64,000 nt of DNA, from the NCBI RefSeq assembly GCF_014385005.1, contig NZ_JACRSZ010000001.1:124001-188000 (forward strand). The letters run 5' to 3'. Source of the stretch: Jingyaoa shaoxingensis (GTDB taxonomy: Bacteria > Bacillota > Clostridia > Lachnospirales > Lachnospiraceae). Under the pieces are notes generated by a model. It did no database searches and was not told the origin of the DNA. It saw only the letters and a program-made list of their open reading frames with translations. This document shows positions 55,254-64,000 of this stretch, one piece after another. Each line of letters starts with the position of its first letter. The first letter of the stretch is position 1. A program made the translations under genes and the position numbers.

Positions 55254-55695
55254 TTTAGATAGTTCCTCCTTGATATCTTACTTCTCGTCTTTCAGGTGGA
55301 CATATCACCGACAGGCGACATACCCACAAATAAAAATGCGCACTTTCCCATGCTTACACTCATTTTAGTACTATAACATAAGTTGGCGTAAATGGCTAGT
55401 ACTTTTTTCGTGATGAAAATGTATTTTGTCTGACGGACGTTGCGCGAAGAAGAAACTCTGTTCCAAAATACGCTTGTTTTCTATGATTCGCACGCGCCTA
55501 TTGCTGTCTGCTCCCGCGAACTCGCTGCTTTGCAGCTCAGACACGCTCCGCAGACACCGCTTGCGTGCTGCATCATGGCGAAAACTTCGCTGCCATTTTG
55601 TGAACATGAGTTTTCTTCTTCTGCAACTGTATGCAGACAAATACCACTGATCACCAAAAAAACACAATTTCTGTGACTATATATGTCTGCTATTA
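55254..55695. other. Long intergenic gap between the DJ-1 gene and tig
   Basis: No gene is supported. The middle (55446-55621) is a large folded element described separately. Close to tig, TATAGT on the minus strand near 55370 could be a -10 box, though I see no good -35. Confidence 0.5.
55446..55621 (-). repeat. Large folded element D
   Basis: Outer arms at 55446-55469 (GAAGAAGAAACTCTGTTCC start) and 55595-55621 (TGTGAACATGAGTTTTCTTC) pair imperfectly over about 24 bases. Inside are nested perfect stems: GCACGC/GCGTGC (55490-55495, 55563-55568), TGTCTGC/GCAGACA (55505-55511, 55550-55556) and GCTGC/GCAGC with loop TTT. A side hairpin around ATGGCGAA/TTCGC lies at 55575-55597. The GC content is much higher than the surroundings. 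No frame looks coding. Confidence 0.6.
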
Positions 55696-56247
55696 TCAGA
55701 TATTGTATATGATGCTTTTCGATAACGCTTCAGATTTTTCTTTACCGCACATGCGTGTTACCAGTTCCAGCGCAAATGGAATTGCGGTTCCCATGCCGCG
55801 GCTGGTGGTGATGTGTCCATCTGTCACTACCGGGTCGGTGGATGTGGATGCTCCGGTCAGTCTTTCTTCAAATCCCGGATAGCAGGTTGCTTTTTTGCCC
55901 TTTAACAGTCCCAGATCTCCCAGTACGCTTGGCGCTGCACAGATGGCTGCGATGCCTTTTTTCTCATGATCTGCTTTCTTCAGAAGTTCCGCAAGATACT
56001 GATGTTCTCCCAGATGAAGTGTACCTGGCATTCCTCCAGGCAGAACGAACATATCTCCGTCTGAGAAATTGCAGTCTTCAAATACCTCATCTGCTTCCAG
56101 TGTAATCTTATGTGCTCCCACAATGGTCTTTTTGCCCATAATGGATACTGTGGTTACTTCCACGCCTGCACGTCTCAGGATATCCACTACAGTCAGTCCT
56201 TCGATCTCTTCAAATCCATCTGCCAGAAATATGTATAATTTGCTCAT
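55696..56247 (-). CDS. DJ-1/PfpI family protein
   Basis: This 183-residue protein has the DJ-1 fold: LADGFEEIEGLTVVDILRRA with the conserved Glu, VLPGGMPGT and the nucleophile elbow AICAAPSVLG (Cys near residue 103). The family includes deglycases and stress proteins; the exact reaction is disputed and cannot be fixed here. It is alone on the minus strand with a -10 TATAAT (56316-56321). Confidence 0.9.
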   Translation of the reverse strand: MSKLYIFLADGFEEIEGLTVVDILRRAGVEVTTVSIMGKKTIVGAHKITLEADEVFEDCNFSDGDMFVLPGGMPGTLHLGEHQYLAELLKKADHEKKGIAAICAAPSVLGDLGLLKGKKATCYPGFEERLTGASTSTDPVVTDGHITTSRGMGTAIPFALELVTRMCGKEKSEALSKSIIYNI

Positions 56248-56315
56248 AGTTATTCCCCCTCTTTTTCATATATATTTTCATTCATAAAATCTGATTTTTC
56301 ACATCTCTGTCTTCT

Positions 56316-56321
56316 ATTATA
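56316..56321 (-). promoter_or_regulatory. Probable -10 box of the DJ-1 gene
   Basis: A perfect TATAAT on the minus strand with TTGCGT 18 bases upstream lies about 70 bases before the ATG. The -35 is weak. Confidence 0.45.
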
Positions 56322-56383
56322 CCCACTTTCACTCCTTCCACGCAATTTCTTTTTCGTAAAAATTCTGTGAACTCCTATCTGTC

Positions 56384-56412
56384 TTGACATCATTTTTTTC
56401 TCTCGCTACAAT
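56384..56412 (+). promoter_or_regulatory. Promoter of the CYTH gene
   Basis: A perfect TTGACA (56384-56389), a 17-base T-rich spacer and TACAAT (56407-56412) lie about 50 bases upstream of the CYTH start. Confidence 0.75.
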
Positions 56413-56464
56413 ACAAAATGAATACATTATCAGGAATTCTGTTCCTGCCTGAAAGGAGTCTCTT

Positions 56465-56911
56465 ATGGAAATCGAACGTAAATTTTTAATTCCGAAGCTG
56501 CCGGATGATCTGGAATCTTATGCTTTTCACCTGATTGAGCAGGGTTATCTCTGCACTGATCCGGTGGTACGTATCCGCCGTCAGGATGATAATTATATTT
56601 TAACTTACAAAGGAAAAGGGCTAATGTGCCGGGAAGAGTATAATCTGCCTTTAAATCAGGAGGCTTATGAGCATTTAAAAGAAAAAATCGACGGCAATCT
56701 GATCTCTAAAAAGAGATATCTGATTCCCATCGATGATGAATTAACCATTGAGCTGGATGTGTTTCACGAACCATTTGAAACGCTTAGGCTGGCAGAAGTG
56801 GAATTTCCATCCGAAGAGGCTGCCAATGCATTTGTGCCGCCAGCCTGGTTCGGCAAAGACGTTACCATGGACGGACGTTATCATAACAGCTGTCTCAGCA
56901 AACAATTATAA
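56465..56911 (+). CDS. CYTH-domain protein (inorganic triphosphatase type)
   Basis: This 148-residue protein begins with the diagnostic E-x-E-x-K motif (MEIERKFLIPKLP). PVVRIRRQDDNYILTYKGKG, ISKKRYLIPI and ELDVFHEPFE follow; these supply the basic and acidic residues lining the triphosphate tunnel. Such short forms usually hydrolyse tripolyphosphate or thiamine triphosphate rather than make cAMP. It is convergent with truA2 and their ends overlap by six bases. A GAAAGGAG site precedes the ATG. Confidence 0.88.
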   Translation: MEIERKFLIPKLPDDLESYAFHLIEQGYLCTDPVVRIRRQDDNYILTYKGKGLMCREEYNLPLNQEAYEHLKEKIDGNLISKKRYLIPIDDELTIELDVFHEPFETLRLAEVEFPSEEAANAFVPPAWFGKDVTMDGRYHNSCLSKQL

Positions 56912-57658
56912 TTTTTCTTCCTCCGGATACCGGATCTCCACCAGGGTCAGTCCCTGGGGAGGCGCCGTCTCTCCGGCAGCCTGCCGGTTTTTTAATTCCA
57001 ATAGTTCTTTCATATATTCCGGTTCGTAATAACCACTTCCGATGCGAAGCAGGGTTCCTACGATGATACGGATCATATTGTATAAAAATCCGTTTCCACA
57101 GATCCTTATCCGGATCAGATCGTCTTCTTTGATAATGTCCACAGAATAAATCGTCCGAACCGTATTTTCCACCTCTGGCTTCTGAGTACACAGACTCTTG
57201 AAATCATGTTCTCCTACCAGATATCCTGCTGCCTGTCTCATTTTCTCCAGATCCAGTGGATAGTAGTAGAATAATGCATAGAGCCGTCTGGTAGGATCCG
57301 GGAACTTTCGGTTCAGAATGCAGTATTCATAGGTCTTCACCGTCTCACAAAATCTTGGGTGAAAGTCCGGCCGTACTTCCCGCGAATCCTGAATACGGAT
57401 ATCTGCAGGAAGCCTGGTATTTAACGCATAGGAGATCTTTTCTGCCGGCATTCTGGCGCTGGTGTCAAAGACTGCCACATTGCCTCTGGCATGCACCCCG
57501 GCATCCGTTCTGCTGGCTCCGATAATCTTAATCGGTTCCCTCAGAAGTTCAGATAAATGATGATTTAATACTTCTTCTATCGTGACTCCGTTTGGCTGAA
57601 TCTGCCAGCCATGATAATTGGTGCCATCATAGGCCACAGTCAGTTTTACTCGCTTCAT
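56906..57658 (-). CDS. truA: tRNA pseudouridine(38-40) synthase TruA, second copy
   Basis: This 250-residue enzyme has VAYDGTNYHGWQIQPNG and the catalytic Asp in SRTDAGVHARGNVAVF near residue 52, with GNGFLYNMIRIIVGTLLRIG near the C-terminus. It follows ecfA1-ecfA2-ecfT, the order known from Bacillus subtilis, so this is probably the ancestral copy. The first truA at 13351-14106 is a paralogue. Its stop overlaps the convergent CYTH gene. Confidence 0.95.
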   Translation of the reverse strand: MKRVKLTVAYDGTNYHGWQIQPNGVTIEEVLNHHLSELLREPIKIIGASRTDAGVHARGNVAVFDTSARMPAEKISYALNTRLPADIRIQDSREVRPDFHPRFCETVKTYEYCILNRKFPDPTRRLYALFYYYPLDLEKMRQAAGYLVGEHDFKSLCTQKPEVENTVRTIYSVDIIKEDDLIRIRICGNGFLYNMIRIIVGTLLRIGSGYYEPEYMKELLELKNRQAAGETAPPQGLTLVEIRYPEEEKL

Positions 57659-57715
57659 ATACTATATCTCTTCATGTCTGTTCATTGCCTTTTGGTGGCA
57701 ACAGTTTCAGAACAA

Positions 57716-58522
57716 TTATACTCCTACAATTTTCTTTGCCGCAAACATAGCCATCAGATACAATGGTAAAATTATATAAGCAATCCGGTCATTTTTCTGA
57801 TAAACGAGAGGACGCATCTTAGTTCGTCCTTCCCCTCCGTAATATCCTCTTGCTTCCATTGCCATGGCCAGATCATTAGCACGGCGGAAAGCTGATATAA
57901 ACAACGGTACCAGAAGCGGAATCATATTTTTTGCCTTAGTAATCAGATTACCTGTTTCAAAATCCGCTCCCCTTGCCATCTGTGCCTTCATGATCTTGTC
58001 TGTCTCTTCCAGCAAAATCGGAATGAATCTCAGGGCAATGGACATCATCATGGCCACGTCATGTACCGGTACATGAATTTTATTTAACGGCGCAAGCCCC
58101 TTTTCCATTCCGTCTGTCAGCTGGTTCGGCGTGGTGGTCAGTGTCATCACAGAAGAACCAATGATCAGATAAGTCAGGCGCAGTGCCATAAAGACTGCCG
58201 TATTTAATCCTTCATAGGTAATGCGCAGCTTCCAGATCTGTACCAGAGTCGTTCCCGGTATAAGGAACAAATTAAACGCAACCGTTATCAAAAGCAGGAT
58301 CACCACTGCTTTCATGCCCTTTACCATAAACTTGAATGGTACTTTTGATATCTTAATTACAGTAATCAGCAGTATGGTTGCCACTGCATAGGACGCAAAG
58401 GAACGGAACAGAAACAGTGAAAAAATATACGCCAGAGTCCATACCAGCTTGGTTCTAGGATCCAGACGATGAATGACCGAATCGGTTGGGTAATACTGTC
58501 CGATAGTAATATCTCTAATCAT
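57716..58522 (-). CDS. ecfT: Energy-coupling factor transporter transmembrane protein
   Basis: This 268-residue membrane protein has about six helices. The coupling-helix motifs ARGADFET and a later AMEARGYYGGEG, with Ala-Arg-Gly, contact the two ATPases. It is part of a shared (group II) ECF module with no substrate-binding S component in the window; S components for vitamins are probably encoded elsewhere. It overlaps ecfA2 by eight bases. Confidence 0.95.
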   Translation of the reverse strand: MIRDITIGQYYPTDSVIHRLDPRTKLVWTLAYIFSLFLFRSFASYAVATILLITVIKISKVPFKFMVKGMKAVVILLLITVAFNLFLIPGTTLVQIWKLRITYEGLNTAVFMALRLTYLIIGSSVMTLTTTPNQLTDGMEKGLAPLNKIHVPVHDVAMMMSIALRFIPILLEETDKIMKAQMARGADFETGNLITKAKNMIPLLVPLFISAFRRANDLAMAMEARGYYGGEGRTKMRPLVYQKNDRIAYIILPLYLMAMFAAKKIVGV

Positions 58523-59387
58523 GGTTCACCCTCCGATCTTCCATTCCAAATGCATGTAAAATGGACTGTTTTGCTTCTTCTATGGTAATCGCATGCACAT
58601 CCACATCAAATCCTTTTTCTTTTAAAGTCTGCATCACGTAAGTCACCTGCGGTGCAGCCAGTCCAATGCTTTCCAGTTCTTTGTAGTGTTCAAATACCTT
58701 TTTCGGTTCCCCGTCAAACTTCATACAGCCATGATCCATGACAATAATACGATCCACGTATTTTGCCACATCCTCCATGCTGTGGGAAACCAGAATGACC
58801 GTAATCCCCTGTTCTTTATGGAGCTTCTGGATCTGATCCAGAATATCATCCCGGCCTTTGGGATCCAGACCTGCAGTCGGTTCGTCCAGAATCAGTACCT
58901 CCGGGTGCATAGCGAGAATTCCTGCTATTGCCACACGGCGCTTCTGTCCACCGGATAAATCAAAAGGTGACTTGTCATAATGCTTTTCTTTTAATCCTAC
59001 CTGGTGCAATGCTTCCAGACTTCTTGCTTTCACTTCTTCTTCCGGAAGTCCCAGATTTTTCGGGCCGAAGCAGACGTCCGATAATACATCCGACTCAAAT
59101 AGCTGATACTCCGGATACTGAAATACCAGTCCTACATGACTGCGCAGCTCCTTCATGGAATATCCATCTGCATAAATATTCTCTCCATTATAGTAGATCT
59201 CACCGCTGGTTGCCTTGATCAGTCCGTTCAGGTGCTGAATCAGTGTAGACTTCCCAGATCCGGTATGTCCGATAATTCCCACAAACTGACCATCAGGTAT
59301 CTCCAGATTGATATCCTTCAGTGCATGCTTCTCGTAGGCAGTTCCCGCTCCATAGACATAGTTGATGTGTTCCAGTTTTATGGACAT
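58515..59387 (-). CDS. ecfA2: ECF transporter ATPase A2
   Basis: This 290-residue ATPase has Walker [21 protein letters not shown], the signature DLSGGQKRR and Walker [12 protein letters not shown]. The text after Walker A and the F-E-S-D Q-loop suit the EcfA2 half. It overlaps ecfA1 by ten bases and ecfT by eight. No key residue is changed. Confidence 0.95.
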   Translation of the reverse strand: MSIKLEHINYVYGAGTAYEKHALKDINLEIPDGQFVGIIGHTGSGKSTLIQHLNGLIKATSGEIYYNGENIYADGYSMKELRSHVGLVFQYPEYQLFESDVLSDVCFGPKNLGLPEEEVKARSLEALHQVGLKEKHYDKSPFDLSGGQKRRVAIAGILAMHPEVLILDEPTAGLDPKGRDDILDQIQKLHKEQGITVILVSHSMEDVAKYVDRIIVMDHGCMKFDGEPKKVFEHYKELESIGLAAPQVTYVMQTLKEKGFDVDVHAITIEEAKQSILHAFGMEDRRVNHD

Positions 59388-60268
59388 ATGGCCCCCCCCT
59401 CTGTTGCACCCGTCGTTTTGAGTTTTACCAGTTCCCCGATCAGTTCTTCACGAGTCAGTATACCTTCCGGAATATTCAGGCCACTCTTTCGCAGTTCATG
59501 CGCCAGCATAGTCACTTGTGGCACGTCCAGACGGTGCTCTTTTAATTCTTCTACTCTGGAAAATACTTCTTTGGGTGTTCCCTGCATCAGAATCTTTCCC
59601 TGATCCATGACAATCACCTGATCCGCAAAAGTCACTTCTTCCATATAATGCGTGATCAGAATAATCGTCACATGTTCTTCTTTATTTAATTTCCGTGCTG
59701 CTCGAATCACCTCTCTTCGTCCAACCGGATCCAGCATAGCCGTCGGTTCGTCCAGCACAATGCACTTAGGGTGCATGGCCACTACTCCTGCAATGGCTAC
59801 ACGCTGCTTCTGTCCACCAGACAGCTTATTCGGAGAATGAGAACGATACTCCCACATCTCTACGGTCTTCAGACCTTCTTCTACTCTTTTTTCAATCTCT
59901 TCTGACGGAACGCCCATGTTCTCCGGTCCAAACGCCACATCCTCATCCACCACAGTTCCGATGATCTGGTTATCCGGATTCTGAAAGACCATACCGGCAG
60001 TCTGACGGATCTCTCTGATCTTCTCTTCGTCTCTGGTATCCTTCCCGTCTACATAAACGCTTCCTTCTGTCGGAAGCAAAATGGCATTCAGATGCTTCGC
60101 CAGAGTGGACTTTCCGGAACCGTTATGTCCCAGAATGGCGATAAACTGTCCCGGCTGTACGTCCAGGCTCACCTCATCCACTGCCCGGTAGGTGGACTCC
60201 ACCTGCCCGTCTTCGTTATACTTCTGATAATCGTGTATCAGTTTCTTGATGTTAATAATACTTTTCAT
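59378..60268 (-). CDS. ecfA1: ECF transporter ATPase A1
   Basis: This 296-residue ATPase has Walker [23 protein letters not shown], the signature KLSGGQKQR and Walker [13 protein letters not shown]. The Q-loop wording N-P-D-N-Q is typical of EcfA1. A start 11 codons earlier has no ribosome site; AAAGGAG upstream of the ATG at 60266-60268 is preferred. It heads the ecfA1-ecfA2-ecfT-truA2 set. Confidence 0.95.
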   Translation of the reverse strand: MKSIINIKKLIHDYQKYNEDGQVESTYRAVDEVSLDVQPGQFIAILGHNGSGKSTLAKHLNAILLPTEGSVYVDGKDTRDEEKIREIRQTAGMVFQNPDNQIIGTVVDEDVAFGPENMGVPSEEIEKRVEEGLKTVEMWEYRSHSPNKLSGGQKQRVAIAGVVAMHPKCIVLDEPTAMLDPVGRREVIRAARKLNKEEHVTIILITHYMEEVTFADQVIVMDQGKILMQGTPKEVFSRVEELKEHRLDVPQVTMLAHELRKSGLNIPEGILTREELIGELVKLKTTGATEGGAICP

Positions 60269-60319
60269 GTCACGCTGGCTCCTTTTGTTCCATGTGTGCA
60301 TATGTGAATCTTTTTATTT

Positions 60320-61804
60320 TTACAGTCTGCAGCTTAATTTTGTCAGATGCAGAATCTCCTTTGCCAGTTGTTTGGTCAGATCTTCTTTTCCCACTCTCCA
60401 CTTCCAGTTGTTTCCTGTGGTAGAAGGGAAGTTCATTCTTGCTTCCTGTCCCAGTCCCAGATAATCCTGCATTGGTACAATACAGGTATCTGCCACAGAA
60501 AGCATGGCCAGACGAATGAAATCCCATTTGATCTCTTCTCTGGTGGAATGCGCATTATTCAGATAATCGGTAGTAAAGGCAAGGGTCTTTTTGTCCATGC
60601 CATCGTACATTTGCATCAATGTCTCATTGTCATGTGTTCCTGTATAGCAGACACAGTTTTTTTCATAGTTATGTGGAAGATGCTCGCTGGTTCCTGTCGG
60701 ATCAAAGGCAAATCCCAGTACCTTCATATTCGGATATCCACTGTCTTTTACCAACTGGCGCACGGTCTCTGTCATCATACCCAGATCTTCGGCAATGACT
60801 TCTTTATGTCCCAGACGGTGCTCCAGTGTACGGAAAAGATCCATCCCAGGTCCCTTTTCCCAGTGACCGTTCACTGCTGTCTCATCCCCGTAAGGAATGG
60901 AATAATATTCATCAAATCCACGGAAATGGTCGATTCTTACCACATCATAAAGTTCATAGCAATGCTTCATACGGCTGACCCACCAGTCATAGTTCTGATG
61001 GCGGTGATAATCCCAGCGGTATAACGGATTGCCCCACAGCTGTCCGTCATCTGAAAATGCATCCGGCGGGCATCCGGCTACTCCCTTTGGCTTACGATCC
61101 TCATCCATCTGGAACAGATCCGGATGAGCCCATGCATCTGCACTGTCCATCGCCACATAAATCGGAATATCCCCAATGATCAGAATACCTTTTTCATTGG
61201 CATAGGTCTTCAGCTTCTTCCACTGCTGGCTGAACTTGTACTGAAGATATTCGTAAAATTCGATTTCTTCCGGATACTGACTGTAATAGTAGTCCACAGA
61301 ATAGTCCCATCTCAGACGGATATCATCTGCCCACTCCAGCCAGGACGCTCCATGAAAGCATTTCTTTACAGTCATAAACAGGGCGTAATCTTTGATCCAC
61401 TCTCTGTTTGTGTCCACGAACTTCTGAAAATCCGGATCTTCAGAAATATGGCTGCGTTTGTATGCCTTCTTCAACAAGTCAAAACGCTTTTCATATAACT
61501 CTCCATACTCCACATAATTCGGGTGATGAGTGCAGTCAGCAGCCTTACACTCTGCTCTTGTCAGTACCTTTTCTCTGACCAGTTCATTCAGGTCAATAAA
61601 ATATGGATTCCCTGCAAAGGTAGAAAAAGACTGATACGGTGAGTCTCCGTAGCTGGTAGGTCCCAGCGGGAGAATCTGCCAGTAGGTCTGTCCGGCATTT
61701 GCCAGAAAATCTACGAATTTATATGCTTCTTTTGAAAATGTTCCAATCCCGTACGGGGATGGAAGGCTGCTGATTGGCAGCAAAATGCCACTTGCTCTCT
61801 TCAC
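60320..61804 (-). CDS. malQ: 4-alpha-glucanotransferase
   Basis: This 494-residue GH77 enzyme moves maltodextrin segments between chains. It begins RASGILLPISSLPSPYGIG. WQILPLGPTSYGDSPYQSF, VRIDHFRGFDEYYSIP (nucleophile Asp), EDLGMMTETV (acid/base Glu) and THDNETLMQ (transition-state Asp) are in order. The length fits. It follows the metNI genes on the same strand after 30 bases, but I see no functional link. Confidence 0.96.
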   Translation of the reverse strand: MKRASGILLPISSLPSPYGIGTFSKEAYKFVDFLANAGQTYWQILPLGPTSYGDSPYQSFSTFAGNPYFIDLNELVREKVLTRAECKAADCTHHPNYVEYGELYEKRFDLLKKAYKRSHISEDPDFQKFVDTNREWIKDYALFMTVKKCFHGASWLEWADDIRLRWDYSVDYYYSQYPEEIEFYEYLQYKFSQQWKKLKTYANEKGILIIGDIPIYVAMDSADAWAHPDLFQMDEDRKPKGVAGCPPDAFSDDGQLWGNPLYRWDYHRHQNYDWWVSRMKHCYELYDVVRIDHFRGFDEYYSIPYGDETAVNGHWEKGPGMDLFRTLEHRLGHKEVIAEDLGMMTETVRQLVKDSGYPNMKVLGFAFDPTGTSEHLPHNYEKNCVCYTGTHDNETLMQMYDGMDKKTLAFTTDYLNNAHSTREEIKWDFIRLAMLSVADTCIVPMQDYLGLGQEARMNFPSTTGNNWKWRVGKEDLTKQLAKEILHLTKLSCRL

Positions 61805-61834
61805 TTGTTCTTCCTCTTTTTCTCTTTTTATATT

Positions 61835-62500
61835 TTAGTCGATCCGTCTTCTGTCCATCTTCTTGGAGATCAGCATTCCGATGCTCTGGAATAACTGCAC
61901 CAGAAGTACCAGAATAATGACGGTCACAATCATGATATCCACCTGATAACGGTAGTATCCATAACGAATGGCGATATCTCCCAGACCACCGCCGCCGACA
62001 GTTCCTGCCATAGCAGAATATCCAAGAATCGTTCCTGTTGCGATAGTTGCATTCACAATCAGGGATGTTCTGGCTTCTTTTAAATAGACCTTCCACACAA
62101 TCTCCCATGTGCTGGCTCCCATACTCTGTGCTGCCTCAATCACACCACGGTCTACTTCTTTTAAAGAAGACTCTACCATACGTGCAATGTACGGTGCTGC
62201 AGCAAAGGTCAATGGTACAATCGTTGCTGTGGATCCATAACTTTTTCCGACCAGCTTCGCAGTCAGAGGCATAACCAGAATCAGTAAAATCAGGAACGGT
62301 ATACTTCTGAATATGTTGGAAATCAAGTCAAAAATCTTGTAAACAAATGCATTCGGACGAATGCCGTCTTTTGCACAGATTACCAGTAAAATACCCATTG
62401 GCAGTCCCAGAACATACCCAAGCAGGGTGGATGTCAGTGTCATATATAAGGTCTCTCCGATACCACGGACGATCATCATAATTATAGTACTATCCCACAT
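61835..62500 (-). CDS. metI: Methionine ABC transporter permease
   Basis: This 221-residue permease has five helices and the EAA-type loop EAAQSMGASTWEIVWKVYL. YSAMAGTVGGGGLGDIAIRY near the C-terminus is the usual MetI landmark. It overlaps metN by 11 bases, which indicates tight coupling. With MetN and MetQ it forms a complete methionine importer. Confidence 0.94.
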   Translation of the reverse strand: MWDSTIIMMIVRGIGETLYMTLTSTLLGYVLGLPMGILLVICAKDGIRPNAFVYKIFDLISNIFRSIPFLILLILVMPLTAKLVGKSYGSTATIVPLTFAAAPYIARMVESSLKEVDRGVIEAAQSMGASTWEIVWKVYLKEARTSLIVNATIATGTILGYSAMAGTVGGGGLGDIAIRYGYYRYQVDIMIVTVIILVLLVQLFQSIGMLISKKMDRRRID

Positions 62501-63500
62501 AATCTTCTAACACCTCCACTGCAAGTTTTGCTTTTTTCAGATACTCAATCATCTGATCTCCGATGATTCGGTCTTCCGGCAGCTGCAGGATCATCTCTCC
62601 CTTGGCTACCCCATCAAGATCTGTGGTATGAGCATAAAGAATGTTTACCGGTGCCTTGCATGTTAATACCATGTTTCCGATTACCGGCTCAAAAGATGAG
62701 TTCTCCGAAAATACAATTCGCACACAACGCTTACCTTTCATCTCTTTCACATGTTCATAGCCCTGATAGATCAGCTTCTTAGCTTCCTTGGACTTCGGTG
62801 CAGTGAAAATGTCACTGACCAGACCGTGCTCTGCCAGCTTACCGTGATCAATGATTGCCACATGGCTGCAAATCTCCTGCACTACTGCCATCTCATGGGT
62901 AATGATTACAATGGTAATACCATACTTCTGATTGATCTCCTTTAACAGTTGTAGAATGGACTTAGTAGTCTGCGGATCCAATGCACTGGTTGCTTCATCA
63001 CAGAGCAGGATCTTAGGATCACTGGCCAGCACTCTGGCAATGGCCACACGCTGCTTCTGTCCACCGGAAAGCTGCGCCGGATAAGCTTTTGCTTTCTCTT
63101 CCAGTCCTACAATCTTCAGATATTCCAGTGCCTTTTCTCTGGCATCTTTTTTCTTAACCCCTGCCAGTTCCATCGGAAAACATACATTGTCCAGTACATT
63201 TCTCTGCATCAGCAGGTTGAAATGCTGAAAAATCATACCAATGTCTTTTCTGGTGGCACGCAGCTCTTTATTGGATAACTTTGCCAGATTCTTTCCATCT
63301 ACAATCACATCTCCGGATGTGGGTCTCTCCAAAAAGTTCAGGCAGCGCACCAGAGTACTCTTACCTGCACCGGACATACCGATGATGCCGTAGATCTCTC
63401 CCTTGTAAATATCGAGAGAAATATCATCCAGAGCATGTACATCCATGTCTTTGACTTTAAACCACTTATCCAGATGTTCTATTTTAATAATCGGTTCCAT
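62490..63500 (-). CDS. metN: Methionine ABC transporter ATPase with NIL domain
   Basis: This 336-residue ATPase has Walker A GMSGAGKSTLV, the signature QLSGGQKQR and Walker B ILLCDEATSALDP. The last 80 residues (KGKRCVRIVF to VEVLEDYVG) are the NIL regulatory domain, which binds methionine and slows transport. A longer frame has no better site; GAGGAGG ahead of the ATG at 63498-63500 is preferred. A folded repeat element separates it from metQ. Confidence 0.95.
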   Translation of the reverse strand: MEPIIKIEHLDKWFKVKDMDVHALDDISLDIYKGEIYGIIGMSGAGKSTLVRCLNFLERPTSGDVIVDGKNLAKLSNKELRATRKDIGMIFQHFNLLMQRNVLDNVCFPMELAGVKKKDAREKALEYLKIVGLEEKAKAYPAQLSGGQKQRVAIARVLASDPKILLCDEATSALDPQTTKSILQLLKEINQKYGITIVIITHEMAVVQEICSHVAIIDHGKLAEHGLVSDIFTAPKSKEAKKLIYQGYEHVKEMKGKRCVRIVFSENSSFEPVIGNMVLTCKAPVNILYAHTTDLDGVAKGEMILQLPEDRIIGDQMIEYLKKAKLAVEVLEDYVG

Positions 63501-63530
63501 GGGTTTCCTCCTCTTATTTCTTTGCAACAC

Positions 63531-63761
63531 GCTTTATTCTATCGTAAAAACAGGGCAGTTGCAAGATAAAATCCCACATCTGCCCCTCGTTCATGTTCCG
63601 GTTTCTTTTTACTGTTCACTCCGTGACCAGCAACGCGCTTCGCGATGCACAGAAATCATGCATATGCATGATTTCGCGCGGTATGTCTCGGGTTTTCTGT
63701 GACCTTTGATCACAAAAAACACCTCGCGAGACATTGGCTGTGAACAGTAACATTTTTTTCT
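63531..63761. other. Gap between metQ and metN, mostly folded element C
   Basis: Apart from element C (63609-63750) the stretch near metN is AT-mixed with no ORF or promoter match that I can support. I see no SAM riboswitch here; if present, it would be upstream of metQ beyond the window. Confidence 0.5.
63609..63750 (-). repeat. Folded element C between metQ and metN
   Basis: The outer arms TTACTGTTCAC (63609-63619) and GTGAACAGTAA (63740-63750) are perfect. Inside are ATGTCTCG/CGAGACAT, a TGTGA/TCACA hairpin, CGCG-rich pairs, and a perfect 22-base palindrome at 63653-63674 centred on GCATATGC. It starts 11 bases after the metQ stop. ACGCGCTTCGC resembles the ACGCGCTCTCGC of elements A and B on the opposite strand. 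Confidence 0.65.
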
Positions 63762-64000
63762 CTACTGCGCCTCTGTCTCAGTCTCAACTACTTCAGTTGC
63801 CTCTTCAGTTGCTTCTTCAGTTGCTGCTTCTGTATCAGCTTCTGCGTCATCTGATGATTCGTAAGGAATGACTGCTCCGTTGTATGTCTCGTTGATAAAA
63901 TCTTTGATCTCGTCAGACTTCAGTGCATCTACCAGTGCTACAATACCTTCGTTGTCTTCATTTCCTTCTTTTACTGCGATGATATTTACATAGGTCTTAG
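63762..64000 (-). CDS. metQ: Methionine-binding lipoprotein MetQ, C-terminal end
   Basis: Only the last 78 residues are inside the window. They read KTYVNIIAVKEGNEDNEGIV and then ALVDALKSDEIKDFINETYN and GAVIPY, which is the C-terminal domain of MetQ/NlpA methionine-binding lipoproteins. The chain then adds an acidic low-complexity tail of about 30 residues (EADTEAATEEATEEATEVVE), as in two other binding proteins here. It is upstream of metN and metI in the same direction. Confidence 0.85.
   Translation of the reverse strand, partial: KTYVNIIAVKEGNEDNEGIVALVDALKSDEIKDFINETYNGAVIPYESSDDAEADTEAATEEATEEATEVVETETEAQ

Noticed and set aside
1..64000. CRISPR array
   Set aside because: No regularly spaced short repeats were seen; only a possible cas3 start remains at 5573-5668.
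1..64000. tRNA, rRNA, SRP RNA or tmRNA genes
   Set aside because: No cloverleaf with TTCGA loop and acceptor stem, and no rRNA or SRP landmarks were found in the gaps.

Overview
The window looks like chromosome from a low-to-moderate GC Gram-positive anaerobe of the Clostridia, most likely a gut Lachnospiraceae (Blautia/Dorea/Mediterraneibacter type). The reasons are the strong AGGAGG-type ribosome sites, a valine T-box ahead of valS, the rapZ-whiA-crh block, AddAB in place of RecBCD, LonA next to clpX/clpP/tig, an energising ECF module followed by truA, lipoprotein-type binding proteins, and a GGGtGRT/Fe-S scaffold pair. The genus is inferred and no rRNA or tRNA gene is present. Most genes read on the minus strand, so the layout below follows the coordinates, not the direction of transcription.

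Left part (1-25 kb): the 5' end of an mreB-type gene, then uvrB-uvrA (excision repair), a tiny remnant that looks like the start of a cas3 gene, and a two-gene metal module (HMA/DsbD_2/cupredoxin fusion plus a DUF2318 lipoprotein). Next come a polar amino-acid ABC transporter whose binding-protein gene has its own promoter and a folded leader, a HelD-like helicase, truA1 and a triple-SH3 secreted protein. A second complete polar amino-acid ABC operon reads on the plus strand. A frameshifted gene remnant, a Rec-GGDEF-EAL c-di-GMP phosphodiesterase with a C13 tract near its promoter, a PucR/MFS/UroD-like catabolic set and a SprT-like protease with a Tudor-like tail follow.

Middle (25-42 kb): the GGGtGRT/Fe-S scaffold pair, then eight minus-strand genes with overlaps or gaps of at most 18 nt: addB, addA, a GtrA-YfhO fusion, an aminotransferase, murB, rapZ, whiA and crh. 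This links recombinational repair, envelope building and cell-division/carbon regulation in one apparent transcription unit. Two key residues are altered: Crh has Glu15, and the RapZ Walker A lysine is Arg.

Right part (42-64 kb): valS with its T-box, a FGGY sugar kinase with a Nif11-like small protein, pepF, engB-lon-clpX-clpP-tig (protein quality control), a DJ-1 protein, a CYTH phosphatase, ecfA1-ecfA2-ecfT-truA2, malQ and a metQNI methionine importer (metQ is cut by the window end).

The most unusual non-coding content is a set of large folded elements just downstream of stop codons. Elements at 41865-41998 and 48669-48801 share a conserved core while their paired arms differ in sequence but stay complementary. 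Two further folded elements lie at 55446-55621 and 63609-63750. No CRISPR array, transposase or phage gene was seen. All family assignments come from reading motifs and remembered family features; no database search was run.
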